In this document: positions 44,203 to 55,845 of the stretch, one piece after another
Layout of the letters: every line of letters begins with the position of its first letter
How positions within the stretch are numbered: the stretch's first letter is position 1
Assembly: GCA_039720395.1 (NCBI GenBank)
Contig: JBBPBK010000065.1
Coordinates: 1-64,000, forward strand
Reading direction: 5' to 3'
Source of the DNA: Liquidambar formosana
Taxonomy: Eukaryota > Streptophyta > Magnoliopsida > Saxifragales > Altingiaceae
Length of the DNA stretch: 64,000 nt
The notes under the pieces: model-generated
What the model was told of the DNA's origin: nothing
Databases searched by the model: none
Seen by the model: only the letters and a program-made list of their open reading frames with translations
Program-made: the position numbers and the translations under genes

Positions 44203-46442
44203 TCATTATCGGAGATAAATTTGTTTGAGTTCATTTGTTTAGCTATTTCAGTGGAATGAAATAATGTATTGTGTACTCCCCCATGTGAGGATGCTCTGCC
44301 ATAGATTATATCGGTGGAGCATTTGCTACTAGTTTTCTTCTTGTATTCTGCAAAGCCCTTCATCAATATGAATTCTTGTTAATGCAATTCAATATATTTC
44401 CCTAATCTTACCATGTAATCCTAGAAAAACTATGGTCCTAAATTTGCCCATCTCGTTTTAACTCTTCCATATGCTGTTCCATGGATACTACGTACCTAAT
44501 TCCGACTTAAGCATACAATGAATATAGTAAGGTGATAGAGATATCCATATTAGGCTCTATGATGCTTGGGTGCAACAATATTGGCGACTTATTTCTCTCT
44601 ATGGATACACTCAGCATGAATCCCTGTATGAGGGGACGCAACACCAGGTTAAGTTTTTCCTAGTTAGAGGAATGCTAAGCACAGTCCAGGTCACAATCGA
44701 TTAGCATCTCACTTCCTGGTTTACTTCTAACAAGATGTTCAAAGGTGTCACCATTACATTGCCATTAATGGTAACAATAGAATGATCTAAATCCCAGAAA
44801 TTCTTGCTTTGTGTGGACTGCAAAGTCTTTCATCCAAAGTAAGAGGACAGCTTCATTTCTTAAGTTACAATTGATTGCACCAAATGAGGATGCAGAGGTT
44901 GTGGTCCCAACTCTCTACCTACTATACCCAACCTATTAATGGCCATGGTTTGCATTTATTGCAAATAAACTGGGGAGAGGGATGAATCTTGGCAGGTGAT
45001 GATGCTAATTTTCCCTAATTAAAGAGTTTTTCTATTCCACAAATTTTGTGTTGCTCTCTTATTTCAATAAGCAATATTGCTACTCTTACCAACTTTTCAT
45101 CCCAAGTAACGCTCCGTATTGTGTGAGAATTAGAATAACCGAAAATTTGGACAATTAAAACTTAAATCAGTAGGGTTTCTTGGGGTTTGTCGTATTCTCC
45201 TTCTATTGTTCTAAACCAAAAGATAAATAAATAAATACTAAAACTATTTATGATCCCACTCAATATGTCTGAACTGACGGAAAGATGGTAAAAATAACCA
45301 GTAAGAACAGTGTTTTCCACTTTTTCTACCTAAATTCCCAAGTTGCGGCCCCACAAATTTAGCAATATTAGATAGAAGAAACACATGGGTATGTAGCATG
45401 GGCAAGAAAGATTTGATTTGCTTCCTCTGTTTTTCTTCTTCAATGAACTCTGGGAGTTGGGTGGGGTGGGGATATGTTTTTTCTTATGGGTTGAATGACA
45501 GAATGTGATATGGTACCATCAGCTAAATTACAGGGGGCACTTTGACATGAAAGGAAAAATAAAAATAAAAATAAAAATCTATTGGATGAAAATAATGAAA
45601 ATGGGTTTAGCTTGAAATAAGTAAAGTTCAATTTATTTTTTATTATTTCTTTTAAATTTAATACTAAAGAAAAAGAAAAATGCTACGATGATTGGAAATT
45701 ATAGAAGACAGAAAATTAAATGGAAAGATTTTAATCGAACAGGTGGCAAATTAGTTCTACCCATTGGAGGCCAGCATTGAACCAGTGGATGAGAACATTA
45801 TTAATAATGTTTTTTTTTTTAATAATTTTTATAAACTATAATAACCCTAAAATGAGTTTATTTAGAAATCGTAATAAAGACAAAAATTAAATATTTTAAT
45901 CTCAAAGATTGAGATGAGATACATTTTGGAGTTATCTCACTTACGTTGTTAGTGGCTAATTAAATTTTACTATGAAAAGGAATCCATTGAGTCCACCAAT
46001 TAAAAAAACCTAGTATCTTTGTTTGTCATGGAAAGAAAATGACTCCATAAAATGTGGAAGGAATCCATTGTCTTTTGCCAGCCGATGGGGAAGAACTGTG
46101 AAGTTGACTTAACTTCATCGAGAAACTAATAGTTATTTGATCCATCAACTTGCAATTTTCATTCAAAAGAAATTTCATATTTATGGTTGAAGCAGATTTT
46201 AACATTCTATCTGACTTGATATTTGACGAGCATATCATGTCTAGAAGGACCATACAATCTAGTAATGGATTTGGTAAGACACAAGTGACAAGTCTCATAT
46301 AGAGTCATTAAGAATGGTGTAAATTTTTGGAAGAAAATATGGTACTCCGTATATGAATAATAAAAAATGAAAATTTAAGAAAATCATAAATAAATAAATA
46401 AAAGTGATGAAAATCATTAAAAAAAATTATTATTTTAATTTG
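44203..46442. other. Unit B 3' flank
   Basis: Near-identical to 50988-52800 for over 700 bp after the stop, including the same tail phrase GAATGAAATAATGTATTGTG. Unit C lacks about 350 bp present here (near 44960-45350). No gene. Confidence 0.75.
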
Positions 46443-46642
46443 GGGGAAATTAGCAATAACCCCTATTAGGGGATTGCTTTTAACAAAAAACCCATCATAA
46501 GATTTTTTAACTCAAAAACTCCTTTTTTAAAAGATTCTTTAAGCAAAAGGAAATGTTTTTTTAAAAATACCTATTTTAACCTTTTATATTTTGGGGTATG
46601 TTTCAAACCAGATATGTAGTAGAAGAAGAAGGGAGGGGCAGG

Positions 46643-46717
<75 letters not shown>

Positions 46718-47674
46718 GGGCTGTACGTGAAGAAGAAGAAGAAGAAGAAGTAGATCTAGAGAGAGAGAGAGAGAGAGAGAGAAGGGCAGAAAGAAAGGGA
46801 GAGAGAGAGAGGAAGGGGCTGTGAAGATTTGGAAGATGAAGAAGAAGAAGAAGAAGAAGAAAAACCAGATCTGGAAGAAAAAAAAAAAACCAGATCTGAA
46901 AACAAGATTTTATTCTTTAACGGCGACCGACCTTCTCCGACTACCACCCCGCTATGGCTGTCATCTTCTTCTTCTTCTTCTTCTTTTTTTGTAACTTTAG
47001 ATCTGTTGATTTTTGGGAGCTGCCATTGTTGTAGTTGTGTTAAAACATCAACAGAATCACTTTACTGTTGTTAGTGTATTTGAATGGCAACAGTATCAAA
47101 TTATACCAACTTGTTTATGCGATAGTATCACTTTACTGTTGGTAAGTTAATTTGTGCAATAGTATCACTTTACTGTTGGTAGTTAGTTTGTGTAACAGTA
47201 TTACTTTATTGTTGGTTTACTATTGTGTGCTTTCAAAAATTATACAGAAAACAGTAAAATGATACTATTGCAATCGAAAAATCAAAACCCAATTCATGAG
47301 TCGGAGGTCATAAAGGTACGAATATACTCACTCCTTTTTGCTATTGTTACTGTTGAATCGGAACTGAAAAGGCTTCAAATCGCTGCACAAGAATGATGGA
47401 ATGAACCTCCCAATTTGATTTCTCGAGAATCCGGTGCCTTTTCCCATTTGGAATGTCAATTTTTAGGGCATGTGTTTCGCCGTGTATAATGGTGGTTGAA
47501 TCTCCTTATTTTCGGTATCAATAGTCTAATGGCACAGTATATAAATTTGATAAAAATGAAAAATGAGGGTATTTTTGTCTGTATCGTGGTAAAAGGGGTT
47601 TTCACTAATCAGTTTCTTTTATAGGACCTATTGTTAAACTACTCTTATACTTAGGGGTTTTGGCCAAAAATCCC
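46443..47674. mobile_element. MULE-like element, TSD TTTAATTTG
   Basis: 1232 bp with perfect 9-bp flanks at 46434-46442 and 47675-47683. The ends GGGGAAATTAGCAATAACCCC and, reversed, GGGATTTTTGGCCAAAACCCC are partly matched. The uninterrupted site is seen in unit D (ATTTTAATTTGTAAGTTTTG near 52803). It carries (GA)n and (GAA)n runs and about three ~45-bp repeats containing AGTATCACTTTACTGTTGG (47050-47215). Confidence 0.85.
46649..46708 (+). repeat. (GA)n microsatellite
   Basis: About 30 GA units inside the MULE-like element. The Arg/Glu-repeat frame at 46591-46824 arises from it. Confidence 0.95.
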
Positions 47675-47870
47675 TTTAATTTGTAAGTTTTGGAGAAAAC
47701 TTTCCTTAGAAGTATTATGCATGCAAAATTAGTTGGTGATTGAATTAATTGTCCGAGTCATGGTCTTGTTATAACTAGGCTAATTTAACCAAAACTTCAT
47801 TCTATCCAACTCACTCTGTCAAACTCTTGGATTTGCTAGCCTTATCGTAAAATAGTGATGGAGGGGTGAT
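47675..47870. other. Unit B flank between two insertions
   Basis: Matches 52805-53040 and 37635-37830 of the other units. Confidence 0.7.
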
Positions 47871-48215
47871 CAGGGGCGGAATTAGAAATTTTTGTTTGGG
47901 GTCGCCACCTATATACTAACATATATACATAAGCATGTATATTTTTGGGAATTACTCCACAGAGACGAATGTTTACCTATGCATTCGTCTTATTATTTGG
48001 TTATCTCTCAAGCTTAGCTGGCATCCACAATAGGCTAGGGGTGAAAAAATAAAATTGGGGTGCCACTTTATCAAGTATGGAGGGAAAAGATGAAATTGGG
48101 GATGCCTCTTTATCAACTATGGGGTGCCCACTTATCAAATTGAAGGGAGATCTATGGTTTTTAAAAAATTTTGAGGTGGCCACAGCCCCCAAGGGCAAAC
48201 GTAGGTCTGCCCTTG
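47871..48215. mobile_element. Non-autonomous hAT element, TSD GGGGTGAT
   Basis: 345 bp starting CAGGGGCGG and, reversed, CAAGGGCAG. Perfect 8-bp flanks lie at 47863-47870 and 48216-48223. Units A and D have the empty site GATGGAGGGTGATGTACT / AATGGAGGGTGATGTACT, so it inserted after the duplications. The frame at 48001-48246 inside it is not supported. Confidence 0.9.
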
Positions 48216-49252
48216 GGGGTGATGCATGTACTGAGTGAAAGGTCAAAGATGGATTTTTCTCTTAATCTTTTTTATTTATTTATTTAATATTTTCTTTTGG
48301 ATTGGGGAGATAAAAAGTTTTTTTCCTCCCTCAAAGTCATGTTTCGAATCAATCAAAAATACAATAAACTGCCACATTTGAGAGGTGCCGACCAACCAAG
48401 CTTAATAAAAATGACTTTGCATTGGAAACTTTACAAAGAAAGAAAAAAGAAAAAGGAAATAAATACTTCCTTTGTCCCACAATGATCAAAAAGATCGAAA
48501 ATACAGAACCACACATATCAAACTTTCAAAGAGCTAGAAGACCAGCCTCGGATTAATTTTTAATTTTTAATTTTGGTTTCACCTTCAATCCTTGATATTT
48601 TTGGTGCCGTGGGCTCACTTCTAACTTCTGGAATATTATTTCTTTTCTACTTCTATAACATTTGTTCTTCAAAAAATTAGTATTTCTTTTGTCTCACCTG
48701 TCGTTTTTGCTGTTTTCACTGTTCTAAAATATTCGTCTATTTTAAAAAGATCAAAAAACAAATGAAAATAGGAAGAAAATGACATTGCATCTAACATAAT
48801 CTTCTCACCTTTCAATTCTGTGGCGGTTTGTCACTAGGATGTGGGGTACTAAGGATCTGCTCAAAGGTTGCAGAAACATCGAAATATCATTGCAAAAATG
48901 ACCTTCACTCTTCACTCGGCATCCATAATATATTGTAACCATTGGCTGCTAGCTATACGTACTATTCAGTCTTTACTAGCTATGCTCCGTATTTGCATTA
49001 TTACTGTCAGATTCGTACTAATGTCACATGGGAAGATGCTCTTCCATCTCTGAAGTTAATTTTCAATAGATTCGAACAGTCATTGCTCATATATTTCATT
49101 AATTTAATTTCTTTTTTTAAATTCTTTTTTGGTTCACTTCTATTAATTCAATTTCATGTAAACAAATAACCGTCGTTGATAATCAATTTATCTTCTTCCT
49201 TTTTTAAAAAAAATAATTAATTTGTGACTGAAGGTGATATGATATTAGCAGT
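48216..49252. other. Unit B/C boundary and unit C upstream region
   Basis: 48224-48770 is the distal flank of unit B. From about 48780 the next upstream region begins (CATCTAACATAATCTTCTCA). Unlike B, D and E it has no LINE-tail block between about 49160 and the promoter. No gene. Confidence 0.7.
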
Positions 49253-49259
49253 TATAAAG
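49253..49259 (+). promoter_or_regulatory. TATA box of gene 4
   Basis: TATAAAG 45 bp before the ATG. A six-codon frame MKFEKS with its stop (49271-49291) lies between TATA and ATG and may be upstream of the transcription start. Confidence 0.65.
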
Positions 49260-49297
49260 GGTCGAGCAGAATGAAGTTTGAGAAGAGTTAAAGGAAA

Positions 49298-50987
49298 ATG
49301 GAGTTCACCTGGGGTTCACTTGCTTGGTCCATTTTTGTTTTATCAGCAACTCTACTTCTTTTGCAAATCGAGAGCAAGAGAAAGTCTACAGGAAGTACCA
49401 AACGGCGACCTCCAGGCCCGCCGGGATGGCCTGTGTTTGGCAACATGTTCAATCTTGGAACCACGCCACACCAGACACTATACAGACTCTATCCCAAGTA
49501 CGGACCCGTTCTTTGGTTAAAGCTAGGATCCATAAACTCCATGGTCATACAATCCCCCAAGGCCGCTGCTGAACTCTTCAAAAATCATGACCTTGTTTTC
49601 TCTGACCGCAAGTGTCCCGATGCATTGACAGCATTAAACTACTACCAAGGATCGATGGCTTTGGGTCAGTATGGTGCATATTGGCGCATGATCAGGCGTG
49701 TCTGCTCAACGGAGCTGCTGGTCAGCAAGCGGATCAATGAGATGACTCCCCTGAGGCGCAAGTGGGTTGACAACATGATGCGGTGGATTGAGGAGGATGC
49801 TGCAGCAGCATGTGCACGGGGAGAATCTGGCGCGGTGAACGTGCCTCACTTCCTCTTCCTCATGGCATTCAACCTGATTGGTAACATCATGCTATCACGA
49901 GATCTCTTGGAGTTGCAATCCAAGGAAGGACCCGAGCTCTTCGATGCCATGAACAAATTCATGGAGTGGCTTGGGAAGCCTAATGTGGCAGATTTCCTTC
50001 CATTCTTGAAATGGTTAGATCCACAGGGGATCAGGAAAAACATGGAGCGGGACATGGGACGAGCCATGAGTATTGTGTCTAGGTACGTGAAAGAGAGGTT
50101 TCAAGAGCAAGAGCAACAATTTGGGAAAGAGAAGGGGAAGGACTTCCTGGATGTCTTGTCGGAGTATGAAGGTGACGGAAAGGAAGGCCCTGATAAAATC
50201 TCAGACGAGAACATAATTATTATCATACTGGTAACAAGCTAGCTGCCAGAAAAAACTGCTTATACATTTTTGCTAGAACTGTTAATTTGAGTCGCTTTTA
50301 GTTTCATTAACATGACGGCTTGAGTCGAATTCAAACTCACAAATGAAGTGCACAATGGTGTAGGAAATGTTTTTTGCTGGATCAGAAACTACGAGCAGCA
50401 CTATTGAATGGAGCATGGCAGAGCTACTCCGGAGCCCTGAGGCAATGAGAAAGGCTAAAGATGAGCTTGATCAAGTCGTTGGACTAAACAGGAAGGTCGA
50501 AGAGAGTGATATAGATGAACTGCCATATCTGCAAGCTGTGGTGAAAGAAACACTACGGTTGCATCCTGTAGCTCCTTTACTGCTTCCGAGGAATGCCATA
50601 GAAGACACCAACTTCATGGGGTATCTCATACCCAAAAATACACAAGTTCTTGTGAACGCATGGGCAATCGGAAGGGACCCGGAATCTTGGCAGGACCCTT
50701 TGTCTTTCAAACCAGAGAGGTTCATAGGCTCGAATATTGATTATAAAGGGCAAAACTTTGAGTTCATTCCATTCGGATCAGGAAGACGAATTTGCATAGG
50801 CATTTCCTTAGCTCACCGAGTACTTCCTCTTGGGCTAGCCTCCCTTCTTCACTCTTTTGACTGGGAGCTTGACAGCAATGTTAACGTTACTCCAGAGACA
50901 CTTGACATGAATGAGAGGGTGGGGATTACACTACGAAAGCTAGTACCACTTAAAGCAATCCCCAAAAAGCGTATCATCCTAGGATGA
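49298..50987 (+). CDS. Cytochrome P450, CYP76A-like, gene 4 (array copy C, intact)
   Basis: Exon 1 is 49298-50230, the intron 50231-50363 (GTAACA...GTGTAG, phase 0) and exon 2 50364-50987, giving 518 residues. Motifs: N-terminal anchor (about 5-26), hinge RRPPGPPGWP, C-helix YWRMIRR, I-helix AGSETT (316-321), K-helix ETLR (373-376), FKPERF and haem motif FGSGRRICIG with Cys455. It has five extra residues in exon 1 relative to gene 3 (around ESKRK and QEQEQQ). Counted by eye, exon 2 differs from gene 3 at about 8 of 207 residues and exon 1 at about 30 of 306. Promoter, start, splice sites and stop are all in order, so this is the best candidate in the array for an expressed enzyme. It should be ER-bound and need P450 reductase. 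The substrate is unknown. Confidence 0.96.
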
Positions 50988-53289
50988 TCATTATTGGAGA
51001 TAAATTTGTTTGAGTTCATTTGTTTAGCTATTTCAGTGGAATGAAATAATGTATTGTGTACTCCCCCATGTGAGGATGCTCTGCCATAGATTATATCGGT
51101 GGAGCATTTGCTACTAGTTTTCTTCTTGTATTCTACAAAGCCCTTCATCAATTTGAATTCTTGTTAATGCAATTCAATATATTTCCCTAATCTTACCATG
51201 TAATCCTAGAAAAACTATGGTCCTAAATTTTCCCATCTCGTTTTAACTCTTCTATATGCTGTTCCATGGATACTACGTACCTACCTCCTCCTTCAGCATA
51301 CAATGAATATAGTTAGGTGATAGAGATATCCATATTAGGCTCTATGATGCTTGGGTGCAACAATATTGGCGACTTATTTCTCTCTATGGATACACTCAGC
51401 ATGAATCCCTGTATGAGGGGACGCAATACCAGGTTAAGGTTTTCCTAGTTAGAGGAATGCTAATCACAGTCCAGGTCACAATCGATTAGCATCTCCCTTC
51501 CTGGTTTACTTCTAACAAGATGTTCAAAGGTTTCACCATCACATTGCCATTAATGGTAACAATAGAATGATCTAAATCCCAGAAATTCTTGCTTTGTGTG
51601 GACTGCTAAGTCTTTCATCCAAAGTAAGAGGACAGCTTCATTTCTTAAGTTACAATTGATTGCACCAAATGAGGATGCAGAGGTTGAGATCCCAACTCTC
51701 TACCTACCATACCCAACCTATTAATGGCCATGGTTTGCATTTTTAGCATTAGATAGAAGAAACACATGGGTATGTAGCATGGGCAAGAAAGATTTGATTT
51801 GCTTCCTCTGTTTTTCTTATTCAATGAATTCTGGGAGTTAGGTGGGGTGGGGATATGTTTTTTCTTATGGGTTGAATAACAGAATGTGATATGGTACCGT
51901 CATCTAAATTATAGGGGGCACTTTGACATGAAAGGAAAAATAAAAAATAAAAATCTATTGGATGAAAATAATGAAAATGGGTTTAGCTTCAAATAAGTAA
52001 AGTATAATTTATTTTTTATTATTTCTTTTAAATTTAATACTAAAGAAAAAGAAAAATGCTAGGATGATTAGAAATTATAGAAGACAGAAGATTAAATGGA
52101 AAGATTTTAATCGAATAGGTGGCAAATTAGTTCTACCCATTGGAGGCCAGCATTGAACCAGTGGATGAGAACATATATTATTAATAATGTTTTTTTTAAA
52201 AAAAATTTATAAACTATAATAACCCTAAAATGAGTTTATTTAGAAATCGTAATAAAGACAAAAATTAAATATTTTAATCTCAAAGATTGAGATGAGATAC
52301 ATTTTGGAGTTATCTCACTTACGTTGGCTAATTAAATTCTACTATGAAAAGGAATCCATTGAGTCCACCAGTTAAAGAAACTAGCATCCTTGTTTGTCAT
52401 GGAAGGAAAATGACTCCACAACATGTGGAAGGAATCCATTGTCTTTTGCCAGCCGATGGGGAAGAATCATCAAGAAACTAATAGTTATTTGATCCATCAA
52501 CTCGCAATTTTCATTCAAAAGAAATTTCATAATTATCATTGAAGCAGATTTTAATATTCTACACGACTTGATATTTGATGAGTATATTGTGTCTAGAAGG
52601 AACATACAATCTAGTAATAAATTTGGTAAGAGACAAGTGACAAGCTAAGTCTCATATAAAGTCATTAAGAATGGTGTAAATTTTTGGAAGAAAACAAGGT
52701 ACTCCGTATATGAATAATAACAAATGAAAATTTAAGAAAATCATTAAATAAATAAAATGATAAAAACCATAAATAAATAAATAAATAAATAAAATATTAT
52801 TATTTTAATTTGTAAGTTTTGGAGAAAACTTTCCTTAGAAGTATTATGCATGCAAAATTAGTTGGTGATTGAATTAATTGTCCGAGTCATGGTCTTCAGT
52901 TATAATTAGGCTAATTTAACCAAATTAAAACTTTTTTTTTTTGTTTTTTTTTGGATAAGTCAAATCAAAACTTCAATCTACCCAACTCACTCCGTCAAAC
53001 TCTTGGATTTGCTAGCCCTATCGTAAAATAGTAATGGAGGGTGATGTACTGAGTGAAAGGTCAAAGATGGATTTTTTCCTTAATCTTTTTTATTTATTTA
53101 TTTATTTATTTAATATTTTCTTTTGGACTAGCGAGATAAAAAGTTTTTTTTCCTCCCTGTCATGTTTCGAATCAATCAAAAACACAATAAAGTGCTACAT
53201 TTGAGAGGTGCCGACCAACCAAGCCGAATAAAAATGACTTTGCGTTGGAAACTTTACAAAGAAAGAAAAAAGAAAAAGGAAATAAATAC
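50988..53289. other. Unit C 3' flank
   Basis: Homologous to the unit B flank. It lacks the MULE-like and hAT insertions and so provides their empty sites. No gene. Confidence 0.75.
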
Positions 53290-54158
53290 TTCCTTTGTCC
53301 CAGATTGAAAATAGCAAGAAAATGACATTGCATCTAACATAACCTTCTCACCCTTCAATTCTGTGGTGGTTTGTCACTAGCTAGCTAGGATGTGGGGGTA
53401 CTAAGGCTCTGCTCTAAGGTTGCAGAAACATCAAAATATCATTGCAAAAATGGCCTTCTGTCTTTACTCGGATCCATAATATATTGTAACTATTGTCTGC
53501 TATACCATTCAGTCTTTACTAGCTATGCTCCGTATTTGCATTATTGCTGTCAGATTCGTACTAATGTCACATGGGAAGATGATCTTCCATCTCTGAAGTT
53601 CATTATCAATAGATTCGAGCAGTCATTGCTCACATATTTCATTAATTTAATTTCTTGTTTTAAATTCTTTTTTGGTTCACTTCTATTAATTCAATTTCAT
53701 GTAAACAAATCGTTTTCTCTAATATGTATTTCAAAATCTCTCTTTTATTAAGTAGACTCATAGAACTTTGTTTGTTTGTTTTTTTTTTTTTCTTTTTTTA
53801 AGGATTTTTAAGGGAGGAATTAGCAACTAAAACCATTTTAATTAATCAAAACGTAAATTATTACAAATAAAAACAAGAACCACTGTCCAAATACAACACC
53901 CAACTAAAACCAAGGAAAGCATATAAATATAGCATGCCGCTAAAGAAAAACACCCCAAAAGACTGACAAGTGTCACATGCTAAAATATGTGCAATAGGTG
54001 ATATGGTATTAGTAGTTATAAAGGGTCGGAAACTACCATCGATAATCAATTTCACATCTTGCTTCTTTTAAAAAAATTTAATTTAAGACTGAAGGTGATA
54101 TGGTATTAGTAGTTATAAAGGGTCAAGCAGAACGAAGTTTGAGAAGAGTTAAAGGAAA
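53290..54158 (+). promoter_or_regulatory. Unit D upstream region with duplicated TATA segment
   Basis: A segment containing GGTGATATGGTATTAGTAGT and then TATAAAGGGTC occurs twice, with TATAAAG at 54017-54023 and 54114-54120. The second lies 45 bp before the ATG. A LINE-tail-like antisense block sits at about 53778-53970. The ATG of the MKFEKS mini-frame is ACG here. Confidence 0.7.
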
Positions 54159-55845
54159 ATGGAGTTCACCTGGAGTTCACTTGCTTGGTCCATTTTTGTT
54201 TTATCAGCAACTCTACTTCTTCTGCAGATCGAGAGCAGGAGAAAGTCTACAGGGAGTACCAAACGGCGACCTCCAGGCCCGCCGGGATGGCCTATGTTTG
54301 GCAACATGTTCAACCTTGGAACCACGACACACCAGACACTATACAGACTCTATCCCAAGTATGGACCCATTCTTTGGTTAAAGCTAGGATCCATAAACAC
54401 CATGGTCATACAATCCCCCAAGGCCGCTGCTGAACTCTTCAAAAATCATGACCTTGTTTTCTCTGACCGCAAGTGTCCCGATGCCTTGACAGCATTAAGC
54501 TACTACCAAGGATCGATGGCTTTTGGTCGGTATGGTGCATACTGGCGCATGATCAGGCGTGTCTGCTCAACTGAGCTGTTGGTCAACAAGCGGATCAATG
54601 AGATGGCTCCCTTGAGGCACGAGTGGGTTGACAACATGATACGGTGGATTGAGGAGGATACTGCAGCAGCATGAGCACGGGGAGAATCTGGCGTGGTGAA
54701 CATTCCTCTCTTCCTCTTCCTCTTGGCATTCAACCTGGTTGGTAACATCATGCTATCACGAGATCTCTTGGAGCTGAAATCCAAGGAAGGGCCTGAGTTC
54801 TTCGATGCCATGGACAAATTCATGAAGTGGGCTGCGAAGCCTAATGTGGCAGATTTCCTCCCATTCTTGAAATGGTTAGATCCACAGGGGATTAGGAAAA
54901 ACATGAAGCGGGACATGGGACGAGCCATGAGTATTGTGTCTAGGTATGTAAAAGAGAGGGTTCAAGAGCGACAATTTGGGAAAGAGAAGGGAAAAGACTT
55001 CCTGGATGTCTTGTTGGAGTATGAAGGTGACGGAAAGGAAGGTCCTGATAAAATCTCAGACGAGAACATAATTATAATCTTACTGGTAACAAGTTAGCTG
55101 CCAGCAAAAATGCTTATACATTATGCTAGAACTGTTAATTTAATTTGAGTCGCTTTTAGTTTCATTAACATAACGGCCTGAGTTGAATTCAAACTCACTA
55201 ATGAAGTGCTCAATGGTGCAGGAAATGTTTTTTGCTGGATCGGAAACTACCAGCAGCACTATTGAATGGAGCATGGCAGAGCTGCTCCGAAGCCCTAAGG
55301 CAATGAGAAAAGCCAAAGAAGAGCTTGATCAAGTCGTTGGAGAAAACAAGAAAGTCGGAGAGAGTGACATGAATGAACTGCCATATCTGCATGCTGTGGT
55401 GAAAGAAACACTAACATTACATCCTGCACTTCCCTTACTGCTTCCACGGAATGCCGTAGAAGACACCAACTTTATGGGATATCTCATACCCAAAAATACA
55501 CTAGTTCTTGTGAACGCATGGGCGATCGGAAGGGACCCAGATTCTTGGCAGGACCCTTTGTCTTTCAAACCAGAAAGATTCTTAGGCTCCAATATTGATT
55601 ATAAAGGGCAAAACTTTGAGTTCATTCCATTCGAATCAGGAAGACGAATTTGCATAGGCATTTCCTCAGCCCACCGAGTAGTTCCTCTTGGGCTAGCCTC
55701 CCTTCTTCACTCTTTTGACTGGGAGCTTGACGGCAATGTTAACGTTACTCCAGAGACGCTCGACCTGAGTGAGAGGGTGGGGATTACGCTACGAAAGCGA
55801 ATACCACTTAAAGCAATCCCAAAAAAGCGTATCATTGAAGGATGA
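54159..55845 (+). pseudogene. CYP76A-like gene with premature stop and ExxR loss (array copy D)
   Basis: Exon 1 is 54159-55085, the intron 55086-55221 (GTAACA...GTGCAG) and exon 2 55222-55845. The layout is fully conserved and would encode 516 codons before the final stop. One TGA at 54672-54674 replaces the Cys codon in AAACARGES, truncating the protein at 171 residues, before the I-helix. Independently, the K-helix reads KETLTLHP: the arginine of the invariant ExxR is Thr. The haem motif is FESGRRICIG, which keeps Cys but replaces the usual second-position glycine with Glu, and IPFG/ISLA positions also vary. Two unrelated losses of key features argue for a relaxed, non-functional copy and not a sequencing error. 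A truncated membrane-anchored fragment could still be made. Confidence 0.93.

Noticed and set aside
46591..46824. Arg/Glu-repeat open frame
   Set aside because: It is a product of (GA)n inside a MULE-like element.
16387..55845. A complete biosynthetic gene cluster
   Set aside because: Only P450s of one family are present; no synthase, transferase or reductase partner is seen in the window.
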